Shown: positions 17,222-26,651 of the stretch, one piece after another
How the letters are laid out: each line of letters starts with the position of its first letter
Numbering within the stretch: the stretch's first letter is position 1
Assembly: GCA_002412495.1 (NCBI GenBank)
Contig: DHVE01000128.1
Coordinates: 26,123 to 90,122 of the forward strand
Direction of reading: 5' to 3'
Source: Betaproteobacteria bacterium UBA5216
GTDB taxonomy: Bacteria; Pseudomonadota; Gammaproteobacteria; Burkholderiales; SG8-41
Length of the DNA: 64,000 nucleotides
Translations under genes and position numbers: made by a program
The notes under the pieces: model-generated
Database searches by the model: none
What the model was told of the DNA's origin: nothing
What the model saw: the letters and a program-made list of their open reading frames with translations, nothing else

Positions 17222-18372
17222 ACCTTTCCACCCACCACACGCACCGGCGCAGTCGCTTGCCCGGCCGGCTTGAACTCCGGCCGTTGAAAACTCGTGATCT
17301 GCTCCTTCCAAGGCGAGGCCGCGCCTTCATAGGCCTTGGGCCCGAGAATAAAATGCCGCGCCTGCGCCAACGTCTCGATGCGCGGCATGTCCATCGGATA
17401 CAGCTTGTCAAAGCGCGGGCGCGGCCCGGCCTTCGAGACAAAACCATAAAGCGAGTGCCCCACCACTTCCTCGGCCAGCCACACCGCCTCGATCAGTTTG
17501 TAGAGATCAACGCCGGTGTGGATGCCCATTTCTTCGAGCATGTGCATCAGGTCTTCCGTGGCGATCATCATTGCGGCCTGCCCGTTGCCGCAGTACGGGC
17601 AACCGGCCATGCCGCCGATCGAAGTTTGCAGCCGCAACGTATCACTGCTGTCCATCACGCGCAGCGCGGCATACACCGAGGCCAGCGCCGTGCCGCGCGC
17701 GTTATGCAGATGCAGATTGAAATCGTTGATCGACGGCCAGCGTTCCTTGATCGCCACGATGGTGCGCTCAACCTGATGCGGCATGTTCCAGCCCATTGCA
17801 TCCGAGAAACCGATGCGCGTGACGGTGAGGCCCGCGTCGTTCCACTGTTGAACCATGCGGTCGAACATGTTCATCAACTGTTCCAGCGACACATCACCAA
17901 TCCAGTTGGAACCGAAAGCATTGCTGATCGACATGCAGCCTTCGGTGGCGCCGGCTGCGCGTGCCTGCTGCACGGTTTTCGGCCACGCCGCCATCTGCTG
18001 TGCCTGCGTGCGGTTGGTGTTGCGCTGGGCGAACACGTCACACATGTCCACGCGCGTCGCGAACTCCAGCACTTTCTGCGACAGCGGCGGCGTGTAGGCG
18101 CGCGCGCGATCGCGACCTTTGTCGTTCAACGCCGTGTACACATAACGCACGCCGGGTGCGGGCTTGAAGCGCGTGACGAGTTCGTCGGTGGTGGCCATCT
18201 GCGGCGTCCACTTGGGGCTGACGAACGACCCGACGGCGATTTCCTTCAAGCCGGTTTCGGACAGCGCATCGAGCAGCCGCACCTTGGCATCCACCGTGAT
18301 GTCCGGGCTCTCGATCTGCAAGCCGTCGCGCATGCCTTCTTCGGTATGAATTATTTTGGGATAGCCGCTCAT
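17218..18372 (-). CDS. HMG-CoA-lyase-like (DRE-TIM) enzyme
   Basis: 384 aa. The N-terminus, HTEEGMRDGLQIE, corresponds to the E-x-x-x-RDG-x-Q motif that starts the DRE-TIM barrel. Later the metal-binding HLHN and the cysteine loop GMAGCPYCGNG are clear, the latter matching the G-x-x-G-C-P-x-(A/Y) loop of HMG-CoA lyase. At 384 aa it is longer than bacterial HMG-CoA lyases (about 300). It would split a 3-hydroxy-acyl-CoA to acetyl-CoA plus a ketone or keto acid. The next gene, a CoA-transferase, starts inside its stop codon. Confidence 0.85.
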   Translation of the reverse strand: MSGYPKIIHTEEGMRDGLQIESPDITVDAKVRLLDALSETGLKEIAVGSFVSPKWTPQMATTDELVTRFKPAPGVRYVYTALNDKGRDRARAYTPPLSQKVLEFATRVDMCDVFAQRNTNRTQAQQMAAWPKTVQQARAAGATEGCMSISNAFGSNWIGDVSLEQLMNMFDRMVQQWNDAGLTVTRIGFSDAMGWNMPHQVERTIVAIKERWPSINDFNLHLHNARGTALASVYAALRVMDSSDTLRLQTSIGGMAGCPYCGNGQAAMMIATEDLMHMLEEMGIHTGVDLYKLIEAVWLAEEVVGHSLYGFVSKAGPRPRFDKLYPMDMPRIETLAQARHFILGPKAYEGAASPWKEQITSFQRPEFKPAGQATAPVRVVGGKV

Positions 18373-18383
18373 GATTTCACCTG

Positions 18384-18401
18384 TAAATATTTGTTTTTAA
18401 A
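18384..18401 (-). promoter_or_regulatory. AT-rich leader motif TTTAAAAACAAATATTTA
   Basis: An 18-bp AT-rich motif just upstream of the HMG-CoA-lyase-like gene. An almost identical copy (TTTAAAAACAGATATTTA) is at 31820-31837, and the core TTTAAAAACA also occurs at 38934-38943 and 45491-45500, all between genes. Its function is unknown; it could be an operator or a translation-enhancing leader. Confidence 0.35.
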
Positions 18402-18407
18402 TGATAT

Positions 18408-18914
18408 TTAAGTTTGTGGTTCGATGATGCCTTTTTGCTCCAGCAGGGGATAAATGCCGCCCGCCTGCAACAGATCGAGCAGTTTTGCCGGCAATGCTTT
18501 CGCCGTGATGGATTTTCCGGCAGTGAGGTTACGCACGGCGCCATCGTGAAAATTCACCTGAGCCACATCGCCTTCGTTAAACAACGCCATCACGCCGGGA
18601 CACTCCATCGCCGGGAACGCGTAGTTGATGCTGTTGCGAAAGAACAGCCCGTTGATCGATTCGGCAATGACACAGCCCACGCCGAGCATTTTAAGTGACC
18701 GCGCGGCGGGCCGGCTTGAACCCATGCCGAAATTTTTGCCAGCGACGATGATGTCGCCGGGACGCATGTCATCCACCCAGCCGGGGCGGTTGGCCTTGAA
18801 CGCGAGCTTCGCCTGCTCCGCGGCGCTGAGATAAATCGAGCCGCTCGGAATGATCAGATCGGTATTGATATTGTCCGGAAATTTCCAGACGCGCGCTTCT
18901 AAAATCATGCTCAT
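18408..18914 (-). CDS. LeuD-type small subunit of an aconitase-family hydratase
   Basis: 168 aa with the swivel domain of isopropylmalate isomerase small subunits: W.FPDNINTDLIIP near the start and the substrate loop NFGMGSSRPAARSLKMLGV. It pairs with the large subunit whose stop overlaps its start (ATGA). The SSRPAA loop differs from the SSREHAPWAL of genuine LeuD, which argues for another substrate, such as a methylated maleate, citraconate or homoaconitate-type acid. No leuA or leuB is nearby, so leucine synthesis is unlikely. Confidence 0.88.
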   Translation of the reverse strand: MSMILEARVWKFPDNINTDLIIPSGSIYLSAAEQAKLAFKANRPGWVDDMRPGDIIVAGKNFGMGSSRPAARSLKMLGVGCVIAESINGLFFRNSINYAFPAMECPGVMALFNEGDVAQVNFHDGAVRNLTAGKSITAKALPAKLLDLLQAGGIYPLLEQKGIIEPQT

Positions 18915-20164
18915 TGCAAGAACTCACGTGGATCGGTAATCACACCACGGATCGCCGAGGCCGCCACCGTCGCGGGCGATCCCATGAAAATGCGCGCGCT
19001 GGTTTCACCCATGCGCCCCTTGAAGTTGCGCGTGGATGACGTGATACATGTCTCGTTCTCGCCCAGCACGCCCATGTGCGTGCCACCACAGGCGCCGCAG
19101 GTGGCATTGGTGACCACCACGCCCGCATTGGCGAGCGTGGAAATGATGCCCGCTTCACTCGCCGCGCGGTACACGGCTTGCGACGCAGGCGTCACGATAA
19201 ACCGCACGCGTTTGTCCACGCGCTTGCCACGCACGACTTCAGCCGTCAGTGCCAAATCTTCCAGCGTGCCATTCGCACACGAGCCGACAAACGCCTGATC
19301 GATACGCGTGCCGGCCGCGGCCGCCACCGGCTGTGAGTTCTCAACTACACTGTCGGGATACGCCACCAGGGGCTGCAATGCCCCCAGATCCACCTGCCGC
19401 ACTGCCTTGTACTTCGCATCGGCATCGGGATAAAAACATTCGAACGCATCCGGCCGCCGCGCGCGTATCCATTCGCACATCACGTCATCCGGATCGAAAA
19501 TCGCGAAGTCGGCGGACAACTCGGTGGACATGGTAGTCAGCGTCTTGCGCGCGCTGATGCTCAAATGCGCGAGCGCGCTGCCGCCATATTCGACATTGGT
19601 ATTGGTATGGTCGCCGTACCGGCCGGCGATTTGCAGAAACGCGTCTTTCATGGTCACCGCGCGCGGCAGCCGGCCCGACAGGTCGTAGCGGATGGTCTCG
19701 CCGACGATGAACCAGGTTTCGCCCAGCGTCGCAGCGTAAAACACATCCGGCACGCCCACGCCGCGCGCCAGGCAATTAAACACGCCCGCACTGCCGGTGT
19801 GCGAATCGCTGCACACCAGCAACGAGCCGGGCAGCGCGTAAGCATGATCCGCGACCACCTGATGGCTGATGCCCTGATCGTAGCCGATGTCGTGAAAGCG
19901 CTCGATGCCGTATTGATCGACAAACTCGCGCGCAATCTTGTGCGTAGCCGCGCCTTGACGATCCGGCACCGGCGCACGGTGATCAAGCACCACCACCACG
20001 CGTTCGGGATGATCGAGTTTTTTGATCTTGCGCCAGCGCGTGGGCACGAACATGGTATCGACGAACACCACGGTATCCACGCCCACCGTTACCAAATCGC
20101 CAGGGCTGACTTTCGCCTGCCCCGATTTGCGGGCCAGAATTTTTTCGGTGATGGTCATGCCCAT
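18911..20164 (-). CDS. LeuC-type large subunit of an aconitase-family hydratase
   Basis: 417 aa, the length of the archaeal/HACN-type LeuC group rather than the 470-aa bacterial leucine enzyme. [4Fe-4S] ligands are visible as VGSCANG (C in SCANG) and NATCGACGGTHMG. Substrate-binding elements such as VCSDSHTGSAG and YGGSAL are present. It catalyses reversible hydration or dehydration of a 2-hydroxy-dicarboxylate with the small subunit next door. Dimethylmaleate hydratase, citraconate/mesaconate-type hydratase and isopropylmalate isomerase are all possible. Confidence 0.88.
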   Translation of the reverse strand: MGMTITEKILARKSGQAKVSPGDLVTVGVDTVVFVDTMFVPTRWRKIKKLDHPERVVVVLDHRAPVPDRQGAATHKIAREFVDQYGIERFHDIGYDQGISHQVVADHAYALPGSLLVCSDSHTGSAGVFNCLARGVGVPDVFYAATLGETWFIVGETIRYDLSGRLPRAVTMKDAFLQIAGRYGDHTNTNVEYGGSALAHLSISARKTLTTMSTELSADFAIFDPDDVMCEWIRARRPDAFECFYPDADAKYKAVRQVDLGALQPLVAYPDSVVENSQPVAAAAGTRIDQAFVGSCANGTLEDLALTAEVVRGKRVDKRVRFIVTPASQAVYRAASEAGIISTLANAGVVVTNATCGACGGTHMGVLGENETCITSSTRNFKGRMGETSARIFMGSPATVAASAIRGVITDPREFLQ

Positions 20165-20222
20165 GCTGATTCTCGCTTGAATTTCAATGATTTCCGCGGG
20201 GATGCCAGGTCAGACGGTGCGT

Positions 20223-21191
20223 TTATTCCGGCTTCACGCCCGCTGATTTAATGAGCCGCGTGTACTTGTCGATCTCGCGTGCCAGAAATTCGCTGAACTG
20301 CGCGGGTGTGTTCGCCACGATGGTCATGCCGCCCGCCGTCATCAATAGTTTCATGTCCGGCAGCGCCATGATGCGCGCGATTTCGAGGTGAAGTTTCGCG
20401 ATGACGTCTTTCGGCGTCGCGCCCGGCACCAGCATCGCGTACCAGTTGGTCATGTCAAAACCGCGCAATCCGCTTTCGGCGATGGTCGGGAGTTCCGGCG
20501 CAATGGCGGAACGTTCGCCGCTCGATACGCCCAGCGCGCGCAATTTGTTGCTCTTTACCAGCGGCAACGCGCCCAGCACATTCATGAAATACAGCGGCAC
20601 CTGTCCGCTCATCACATCGATCAACGCGAGTCCCGGGCCTTTGTACGGCACATGCACCACCTTGATGCCGCTCATCGAGGCAAACAGTTCCGCGGTGAGA
20701 TGCGGCAATGAGCCGGTGCCCGAATTGCCGACGTTCAACTCGCCCGGACGCGATTTGGCGAGTGCCGTCAGTTCCTTCACGCTGTGCACCGGCAGCGAGG
20801 GATGCACAATCAGCACCAGCGGCCCCGCCGCGAGCAGCGTGACCGGCGCAAGATCGCGCGCCTGATCGTAGGGCAGATTCTTATAGAGGCTCGCGCCCGC
20901 CGCATGCGCGGCCGCGACCACCACCATGGTGTGGCCGTCGGGCGGCGCCTTGGCCGCGACGCCCGCGCCTACCGTGCCGCTGCCCCCCGCGCGGTTATCC
21001 ACCACCACGGCAACGCCGTGGCGTTCCGTGATGCGCTGCCCGATGGCGCGCGCCAGGATGTCGGTGCCACCGCCCGGCGGATACGGCGAAATAATGCGCA
21101 GCGGGCCGGCGGGGTAATTTTGTGCTGCGGCAGAAACCGCAAAACCCAAGGCACATGGGACACACATGGCCCATGCGACTGACCCACGCAT
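20223..21191 (-). CDS. Bug/TctC receptor 3
   Basis: 322 aa from the ATG that overlaps the dioxygenase stop by one base (TGATG); a GTG one codon upstream is the alternative. Signal peptide VAWAMCVPCALGFAVSAAAQ. Ligand loops are SPYPPGGGTDILAR and VVDNRAGGSG. It sits between the TauD-type dioxygenase and the LeuCD-type hydratase on the same strand, so the hydratase substrate is a candidate ligand. No membrane transport partner adjoins it. Confidence 0.92.
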   Translation of the reverse strand: MRGSVAWAMCVPCALGFAVSAAAQNYPAGPLRIISPYPPGGGTDILARAIGQRITERHGVAVVVDNRAGGSGTVGAGVAAKAPPDGHTMVVVAAAHAAGASLYKNLPYDQARDLAPVTLLAAGPLVLIVHPSLPVHSVKELTALAKSRPGELNVGNSGTGSLPHLTAELFASMSGIKVVHVPYKGPGLALIDVMSGQVPLYFMNVLGALPLVKSNKLRALGVSSGERSAIAPELPTIAESGLRGFDMTNWYAMLVPGATPKDVIAKLHLEIARIMALPDMKLLMTAGGMTIVANTPAQFSEFLAREIDKYTRLIKSAGVKPE

Positions 21192-22087
21192 CACGCGGGC
21201 ATCCGCTGCTCGACATTCACCCGCACATCACGCGTGGCGGCGGTGTCGCTCGGATGCAACTGCCCCTTGATCATGATGCGGTAAAGGCGGCGCGTTTCGT
21301 TCATGTCGTAATCAGCATTCGCCTGGTGCATCACGCTGCGGTTGTCCCAGATCACCATGTCGCCGTACTGCCATTGATGCCGGTATTCGTACTTTTTCTG
21401 CGTGGCATGCGCCATTAACTCACCAATCAGCGCCAGCGCTGCGTCATCGGGCATGCCAATGATGGCCTCCATGCGCACCGGATTCAGATAGAGATACTTG
21501 CGTCCGTTTTCAGGATGGATACGGACCAATGGATGCAGACCCGGCGGCGGTATTTTTTTAGCCTGATCACCATCCACCTTCATCAGTGCGCGCGGGCTGT
21601 ACTTGCTGACGTAAACATGCACGGCAATCAGCTTGTCGATGCGCTTTTTCATCGCCTCGGACAAGTCATCGTACGCGTTGTGCATGTTGACGAACTGCGT
21701 ATCGCCGCCCTTGCTGGGCAGCGTGATGGGATGCAACGACGTGGCTTTCGGCGGCACCGGATCGTTGGAGTGATCGGTGTGAAAAGTCTCGCCGGCAATG
21801 TAGTACTTGCCGTCGCCGATGGGCTGGTTGAATATTTCAAATACCGACGTATCCGAGGTGAAGTCGCCGGATTTTCGGTGATGCGGCATGATCTCGCCGA
21901 ACACGCGGCCCGCCGCCATGAACTGCTCCGTGCCGAACTTTTGATTGCGGATGACCAGCACGTGGTAACGCGCGAACTCAGCATTGAGTTGTTTGCGCGT
22001 CGCGTCATCGACCGGCTGCGTCAAATCGATGCCGCGTACTTCGGCGCCAATTCCGTGGCTGGTCAGCGGATTCAGTTGGTACGACAT
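21191..22087 (-). CDS. TauD/TfdA-family 2-oxoglutarate-dependent dioxygenase
   Basis: 298 aa. The facial triad is H103-T-D105 (FHTDHS) and H254 (SVMHQAN), with the 2-oxoglutarate-binding Arg among R266-R270. Family members hydroxylate carboxylates, sulfonates or aryloxyacids, with decarboxylation of 2-oxoglutarate to succinate. An AAGGAG ribosome site lies 8 bases upstream. It follows the hydroxyisobutyrate-dehydrogenase-like gene by 12 bp and is coupled to receptor 3, so the three are likely cotranscribed. The substrate is unknown. Confidence 0.9.
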   Translation of the reverse strand: MSYQLNPLTSHGIGAEVRGIDLTQPVDDATRKQLNAEFARYHVLVIRNQKFGTEQFMAAGRVFGEIMPHHRKSGDFTSDTSVFEIFNQPIGDGKYYIAGETFHTDHSNDPVPPKATSLHPITLPSKGGDTQFVNMHNAYDDLSEAMKKRIDKLIAVHVYVSKYSPRALMKVDGDQAKKIPPPGLHPLVRIHPENGRKYLYLNPVRMEAIIGMPDDAALALIGELMAHATQKKYEYRHQWQYGDMVIWDNRSVMHQANADYDMNETRRLYRIMIKGQLHPSDTAATRDVRVNVEQRMPA

Positions 22088-22099
22088 GGCCTTGCTCCT

Positions 22100-22984
22100 T
22101 TAGTCGTTTATCAGCTTGCTGATCACCGGCCAGTAGCGGTCGCCGTCACCCGCCGCGATTGCCCGGTCGAACAACGCATCGATATCCCGCGAACTCTGTT
22201 CATCAACGCCCGCGCTTTTCGCCAATTGCCTGGCATAGCCCAAGTCCTTGCGCGCATAACGCACGGAAAACGCCTTGAGCGGAAAATCGTCCTTGAGCAC
22301 TGCCTTGATGCCATGATTGCGCAGCGCAAAGCTGTCGGCGGAACCTTTCGCCAGCGTTTCAAACAGCACCGTCGAATCCACGCCGGCGTGCGTGGCGATG
22401 GCCTTGGCCTCGGCGAGTATCTTCACATTGTGAAACAAAATCATGTTGTTGAGTATCTTCAGCACCTGCCCCGAACCCACCGGGCCGCAGAGCGTGATTT
22501 CTTCGGCAAACGTCTCGATCAGCGGGCGCACGCGGTCAAACGATGCGGTATCGGCGCCCACCATCACCGACAAGGTACCCGCTTCGGCGGCGGCGCGGGT
22601 ACGCGCGATAGGCGTATCGATGAACGTCGCGCCGCGCGCGGCAAAATCCTTTTGCAGTTGCCGTGTGACCTCTACCGAAGAGGTGCTGAGATCCGCAACC
22701 AGCTGCCCCGCTGTGATGTTCGCGAGCAATCCGTCCGCAGCGTGCGCTGCCTCGAACACCGCTTCGCCCGACGGCAAACAGAGAAACACCACGTCCGATC
22801 CGGCAACGGCTTCGCGCACGGACGCGGCGCGTACAACGCCATGCTTCGCCAGACGTTCCAGCGGCGCGGCAGAGAGGTCATAACCCACTACGCGCACACC
22901 CGACTTGACGGCCAGATTGCGGCACATGGGCTCGCCCATGACACCCAATCCGATAAAACCGATTTGCTTTATAGCTGCGTTCAT
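22100..22984 (-). CDS. 3-hydroxyisobutyrate/tartronate-semialdehyde-type dehydrogenase
   Basis: 294 aa beta-hydroxyacid dehydrogenase. The Rossmann motif GLGVMGEPM is at 12-20, the substrate segment DLSTSSVEVTRQL at about 98-110, and the catalytic Lys is K176 in GSGQVLKILNNM. It oxidises a 3-hydroxy acid, or reduces a semialdehyde, with NAD(P). It is the first gene of the minus-strand unit with the dioxygenase and receptor 3. AGGAG lies upstream of the ATG. Confidence 0.9.
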   Translation of the reverse strand: MNAAIKQIGFIGLGVMGEPMCRNLAVKSGVRVVGYDLSAAPLERLAKHGVVRAASVREAVAGSDVVFLCLPSGEAVFEAAHAADGLLANITAGQLVADLSTSSVEVTRQLQKDFAARGATFIDTPIARTRAAAEAGTLSVMVGADTASFDRVRPLIETFAEEITLCGPVGSGQVLKILNNMILFHNVKILAEAKAIATHAGVDSTVLFETLAKGSADSFALRNHGIKAVLKDDFPLKAFSVRYARKDLGYARQLAKSAGVDEQSSRDIDALFDRAIAAGDGDRYWPVISKLIND

Positions 22985-23169
22985 TCGGAACTCTCTCCTG
23001 TCGTACTGTGGAACTACTTGGGAATATTCGGCTGATAGTTGTGATTAGTGTATTCCCAATCGGCGGCACGTTGTTAACGGGTGTGCGGCACCTATCGTGT
23101 CCATCGTACCCGATACACTTGACGCACCCAGGCGCCTGAAACACACTGACCGGATTCAGGAGGAACCCC

Positions 23170-24135
23170 ATGCGTGGCAGCATTTTCGCGACAGCAGGGT
23201 TGATGTTGAGTTTGGCGCAATGCGCTTGGGCGCAGGCCTACCCCAACAAACCCGTGCGTTTCATCGTGCCCTATCCACCCGGCGGCGCGACCGACATTAT
23301 TTCGCGTTCCATCGGCGCGAAACTCACCGCCGCGCTCGGGCAACAATTTGTCATCGACAACCGCGCCGGCGGCGGCCAAAAAATCGGCACCGCGCTCGCC
23401 GCCAAATCGCCCGCCGACGGCTACACGATTCTGCTGGTATCGGTAACGCATTCGATCAACCCTGGGCTGGACGCCAGGCTGCCGTACGACTCGGTAAAAG
23501 ATTTCGCGCCGATCATGCTGGTGGCGTCGAGCCCTAACGCGGTGGTGGTGCATCCGTCGTTGCCCGCCACCTCGGTCAAAGGCCTGATCGCGCTGGCCAA
23601 ATCACGGCCCGGCAAATTGAACCTTGCCACGTCCGGCAACGGCTCCGGCGGCCATCTGGCGGGCGCGCTGTTTCAATCGATGGCCGGCGTGCGCATGACG
23701 ACCGTGCCGTACAAAGGCGGCGGCCCGGCGTATGTCGATCTGATGAGCGGACAAGTCGAAGTCATGTTTACCAGCCCGAATCCCACGCTGTCGTACGCCA
23801 AGGCGGGACGGCTGCGCGCCATTGCCATGACCGGCGCGAAACGTTCGCCCGCAGCGCCCGAGTTGCCAACCGTCGCCGAGGCCGGCGATTTGCGCGGCTA
23901 CGAAGCCAGCCTGTGGTACGGCATCATGGCACCGGCCGCCACACCGCCGGACATTCTGCAACTGCTGCACGCCGAAACCTCGAAGGCGGTGCAGGCCCGT
24001 GATTTCCGCGATCCACTTACCGCCTTTGCGATTGATGTGATCGGCAGCACGCCGGATGAATTTTCCACGCATCTCAAAAACGAAACGGCGAAGTGGACGA
24101 AGGTGATCAGAGAAGCCAACATCCGCGCGGATTGA
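23170..24135 (+). CDS. Bug/TctC receptor 4
   Basis: 321 aa with signal FATAGLMLSLAQCAWAQ and loops VPYPPGGATDIISR and VIDNRAGGGQK. An AGGAGG site precedes the ATG. It is followed 61 bp later by receptor 5 on the same strand, but the two differ substantially (for example SVTHSINPGL against MDIGNLTVSPSM), so this is not a recent tandem duplication. The 185 bp upstream separates it from the divergent dehydrogenase gene and probably holds both promoters. Confidence 0.92.
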   Translation: MRGSIFATAGLMLSLAQCAWAQAYPNKPVRFIVPYPPGGATDIISRSIGAKLTAALGQQFVIDNRAGGGQKIGTALAAKSPADGYTILLVSVTHSINPGLDARLPYDSVKDFAPIMLVASSPNAVVVHPSLPATSVKGLIALAKSRPGKLNLATSGNGSGGHLAGALFQSMAGVRMTTVPYKGGGPAYVDLMSGQVEVMFTSPNPTLSYAKAGRLRAIAMTGAKRSPAAPELPTVAEAGDLRGYEASLWYGIMAPAATPPDILQLLHAETSKAVQARDFRDPLTAFAIDVIGSTPDEFSTHLKNETAKWTKVIREANIRAD

Positions 24136-24196
24136 GTTCTCGGCGCGCAGCCATTATTGTGTCGAACGCACGTCGCATTGATCGAGGAGAAACGCC

Positions 24197-25186
24197 ATGC
24201 CACACACTAAAAATATATCAATAAAAACAATAGTTTATATAACGGTTGCCACACTGGCTTTCGCGGCCGGCACAGTACACGCACAGGCGTGGCCAGCGAA
24301 ACCCATACGCGTCGTTGTGCCGTATCCGGCGGGCGGCACCTCGGACATCCTCACGCGCATGATCGGCGTCAAACTCACCGAAGCGTGGGGCCAGCAAGTT
24401 ATTTCCGATTCGCGGCCCGGCGCCAACGGCAACATCGGTGTTGAAATCGTGGTGCGCTCACCGCCCGATGGTTACACCTTCACGCTGATGGACATCGGCA
24501 ATCTCACCGTCAGCCCCAGCATGTATACCAAGCTGCCGTTCGACATCGTGCGCGATCTCACGCCGATTACCTCGGTGACGTTTTCGCCGTATCTCTTGTG
24601 CACACATCCCAGCGTGCCGGTAAAGACGGTTTCCGAACTGATCGCGCTGGCGAAAAAAAGTCCCGGCAAACTCAATGCCCCCGTGGGGCTCGGCAGCAAC
24701 ATCCACATGAGCACGCTCGCCATGCAGCAGCGCGTGGGCACGCAATGGACCTACATTCCAACCAAGGGCGGGCAGAGTTCGGTGATGTCAGTGATGACCG
24801 GCGATGGTGACTTTCTCATGATGGGCGTGCTGCAAACCTGGGTGCATGTCAAAAGCGGCAAGTTGAAACTCATTGCGGTGTCGAGCGAACAGCGCGAACC
24901 GATGTTCCCGCAAATCCCCACCGTCGCCGAAACGCCGGGCCTCGAAGGCTACAGCGCCGGCTCGTGGCAAGGCATCCTCGGCCCCGCGAAGCTGCCGCCC
25001 GATATCGTCAACAAGCTATACAACGAAGTAAAACGCATCATCGCGCTGCCGGAAGTCGGCGAAAAACTCACCTCGCAAGGCTCACGGCCACAGGCCAAAA
25101 CGCCGGCCGAATTGGGCAAGTGGCTGGCTACCGAGAAGGACCGGTGGATTAAGGTGGTTAAGGAGAGTGGGTTGAAGATTGAGTAG
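24197..25186 (+). CDS. Bug/TctC receptor 5
   Basis: 329 aa. The first 16 codons are strikingly AT-rich (many AAA, ATA, ACA), giving a Lys/Ile/Thr n-region before the signal core VYITVATLAFAAGTVHAQ. GAGGAG lies upstream. Ligand loops are VPYPAGGTSDILTR and SDSRPGANG; the usual VVDNR is changed to ISDSR. It is the close paralogue of receptor 1 at 8720-9712. An AT-rich stretch follows the stop. Confidence 0.92.
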   Translation: MPHTKNISIKTIVYITVATLAFAAGTVHAQAWPAKPIRVVVPYPAGGTSDILTRMIGVKLTEAWGQQVISDSRPGANGNIGVEIVVRSPPDGYTFTLMDIGNLTVSPSMYTKLPFDIVRDLTPITSVTFSPYLLCTHPSVPVKTVSELIALAKKSPGKLNAPVGLGSNIHMSTLAMQQRVGTQWTYIPTKGGQSSVMSVMTGDGDFLMMGVLQTWVHVKSGKLKLIAVSSEQREPMFPQIPTVAETPGLEGYSAGSWQGILGPAKLPPDIVNKLYNEVKRIIALPEVGEKLTSQGSRPQAKTPAELGKWLATEKDRWIKVVKESGLKIE

Positions 25187-25375
25187 AAATACTCATTTAA
25201 ACAACATGTTAACCGTGCCAAGACCGGCTCAACTAAAACACGGAACGAAGCACTAAACCGCTGAAGATAATCCGAGGCCTGTTCGCCCGCATCCGCACCA
25301 ACAATTTCAGTTTTTCCTCGCGATGCCGTTAACCGGCTACGTTCTTACTAACGCCACGCCGCGAGGAAAATTGCC

Positions 25376-25537
25376 GTGATCATTGCACAATTAATGCTGG
25401 GCCTCGCTGCCCTTGCCATCTGCGGCGCGCTGCTCAAACGCTTCCGTACGGAAACGTTTCCGCACGGAAAAGATTTTCTGCGCGTCTTGTTGGGTTGCTG
25501 CAGATTTGCCGCGATACTCGGCCTGTTGACACACTAA
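25376..25537 (+). CDS. Possible small membrane protein (53 aa)
   Basis: The 547-bp gap between receptor 5 and the CitE-like gene holds one plausible short gene. It has a GTG start with GAGGA 8 bases upstream and two hydrophobic stretches (IIAQLMLGLAALAICGALL and FLRVLLGCCRFAAILGLL) separated by RFRTETFPHGKD. No homology is recognised. The rest of the gap shows only short inverted repeats and AT-rich sequence after receptor 5. It could be chance. Confidence 0.35.
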   Translation: MIIAQLMLGLAALAICGALLKRFRTETFPHGKDFLRVLLGCCRFAAILGLLTH

Positions 25538-25733
25538 CGTCAACACCGGACGCACTTACCCGTGACACCGCCCCAGGCGATGGAGAGAATGGGTCGCCGC
25601 CTGCGCAGCCCAACATCGCAGATCTGCGATCTGGCCCCATGGCCGTTTCGCGCTGATCCACTGCGTTGGGCCTCATTACGTTCAGCCCAGCCTACAAAAC
25701 CCTAGGGGGCTCGCAAACCCGCAAGCATCCAGA

Positions 25734-26651
25734 TTACGCGGTGCGCAACGCCACCTTCTTCTGCGCATCGCGCCTGGCACAGGCCTCCGCCATCGCCAGC
25801 ACGACGATCGCCCACTCATCCACCGGCACGTCGATCATTTTGCCGTCCAGCGGCACGGCCGCCGTGCCTGCAGCCACACCCTCCGCGAACGCCACGCGTA
25901 CGCGGCGGTTCCATTCCACCAGTTCCGGCGTGGGCGTGAACGCCGCGTTCACCGGCGCCACCCAACTGGCGTGATGACAAATCACGCCTTTCATGCCGAG
26001 GTTTTTGGCCTTGGTGGCAAGTTCATGCAGCTCGGCTTCGGGCAGCTCGCGCGGTTGCACGCTTAACGGATATGCCATGCCCACCGCCGCGACTTTAGCA
26101 GCCGTGGTTTCCACCGCGAGGCGGCCGCGCGCGTAATCAAAGGGGTCGAGTTCCGGCAATGGCGTTATACCCAGATCGGCGGCGAGCGCGCGTTCGTCGA
26201 GCGCGGCTTGTGTCACGCGCGGGCTCGCTTTGATGATGGGGCGTATGTCCCACACGCCGCGCGCGGATTCGATCCCCAGAATGAACTGCAGCGACCCCGC
26301 CGCGAGACGGCGCTGTTTTTCCAGCGCGGCAACGAGTTGCCCGGCTTGCGACACTTCCGCCGCCGATTCGACACACGGCAGCATGATGCCGCACAAGCCC
26401 GGCCCTATCGCCGCGTCAAGATCAGTCTGCAACGAAGCCTTGTTGACGCGCACGAACACCTCGGCGCCGCCCTTGGCGGCCGACGTAATCGCCGCCTGCA
26501 CCGTTTCGCGCGTGAAGTTGTTACCGGTGAGATCGAGCGTGATCGCATCGGCGTTGTGCCGCCATGCATTCGCCACGGCACCCGTGTCGCCGGCGTTACC
26601 GGCGGCACCCAAAGCCACCAGCAGGTTGGATCGTCGAACCAGCAGGCTCAT
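25734..26651 (-). CDS. Divergent CitE/HpcH-family lyase-like protein A
   Basis: 305 aa CitE-type TIM barrel. The metal-ligand Glu is likely in LGIESARG and the Asp in ALAADLGI. The usual LDLEDSV strand reads LDLTGNN, losing the conserved Glu-Asp pair, and the protein may therefore be altered in activity. Family enzymes cleave citryl-, malyl- or citramalyl-CoA. The start overlaps the amidohydrolase stop (ATGA). It is one of three CitE-like genes within 5 kb. Confidence 0.75.
   Translation of the reverse strand: MSLLVRRSNLLVALGAAGNAGDTGAVANAWRHNADAITLDLTGNNFTRETVQAAITSAAKGGAEVFVRVNKASLQTDLDAAIGPGLCGIMLPCVESAAEVSQAGQLVAALEKQRRLAAGSLQFILGIESARGVWDIRPIIKASPRVTQAALDERALAADLGITPLPELDPFDYARGRLAVETTAAKVAAVGMAYPLSVQPRELPEAELHELATKAKNLGMKGVICHHASWVAPVNAAFTPTPELVEWNRRVRVAFAEGVAAGTAAVPLDGKMIDVPVDEWAIVVLAMAEACARRDAQKKVALRTA

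Noticed and set aside
17257..18411. Long plus-strand open frames opposite the HMG-CoA-lyase-like gene and elsewhere (also 21515-23035, 27832-28860, 48150-49148, 55191-56465)
   Set aside because: All lie antisense to well-supported genes, are rich in Arg/His as expected for shadow frames of GC-rich genes, and have no recognisable domain.
18408..20164. Calling the LeuC/LeuD pair leucine biosynthesis genes
   Set aside because: The substrate loop differs, the large subunit is of the shorter type, and no leuA or leuB is adjacent; the generic hydratase call is safer.
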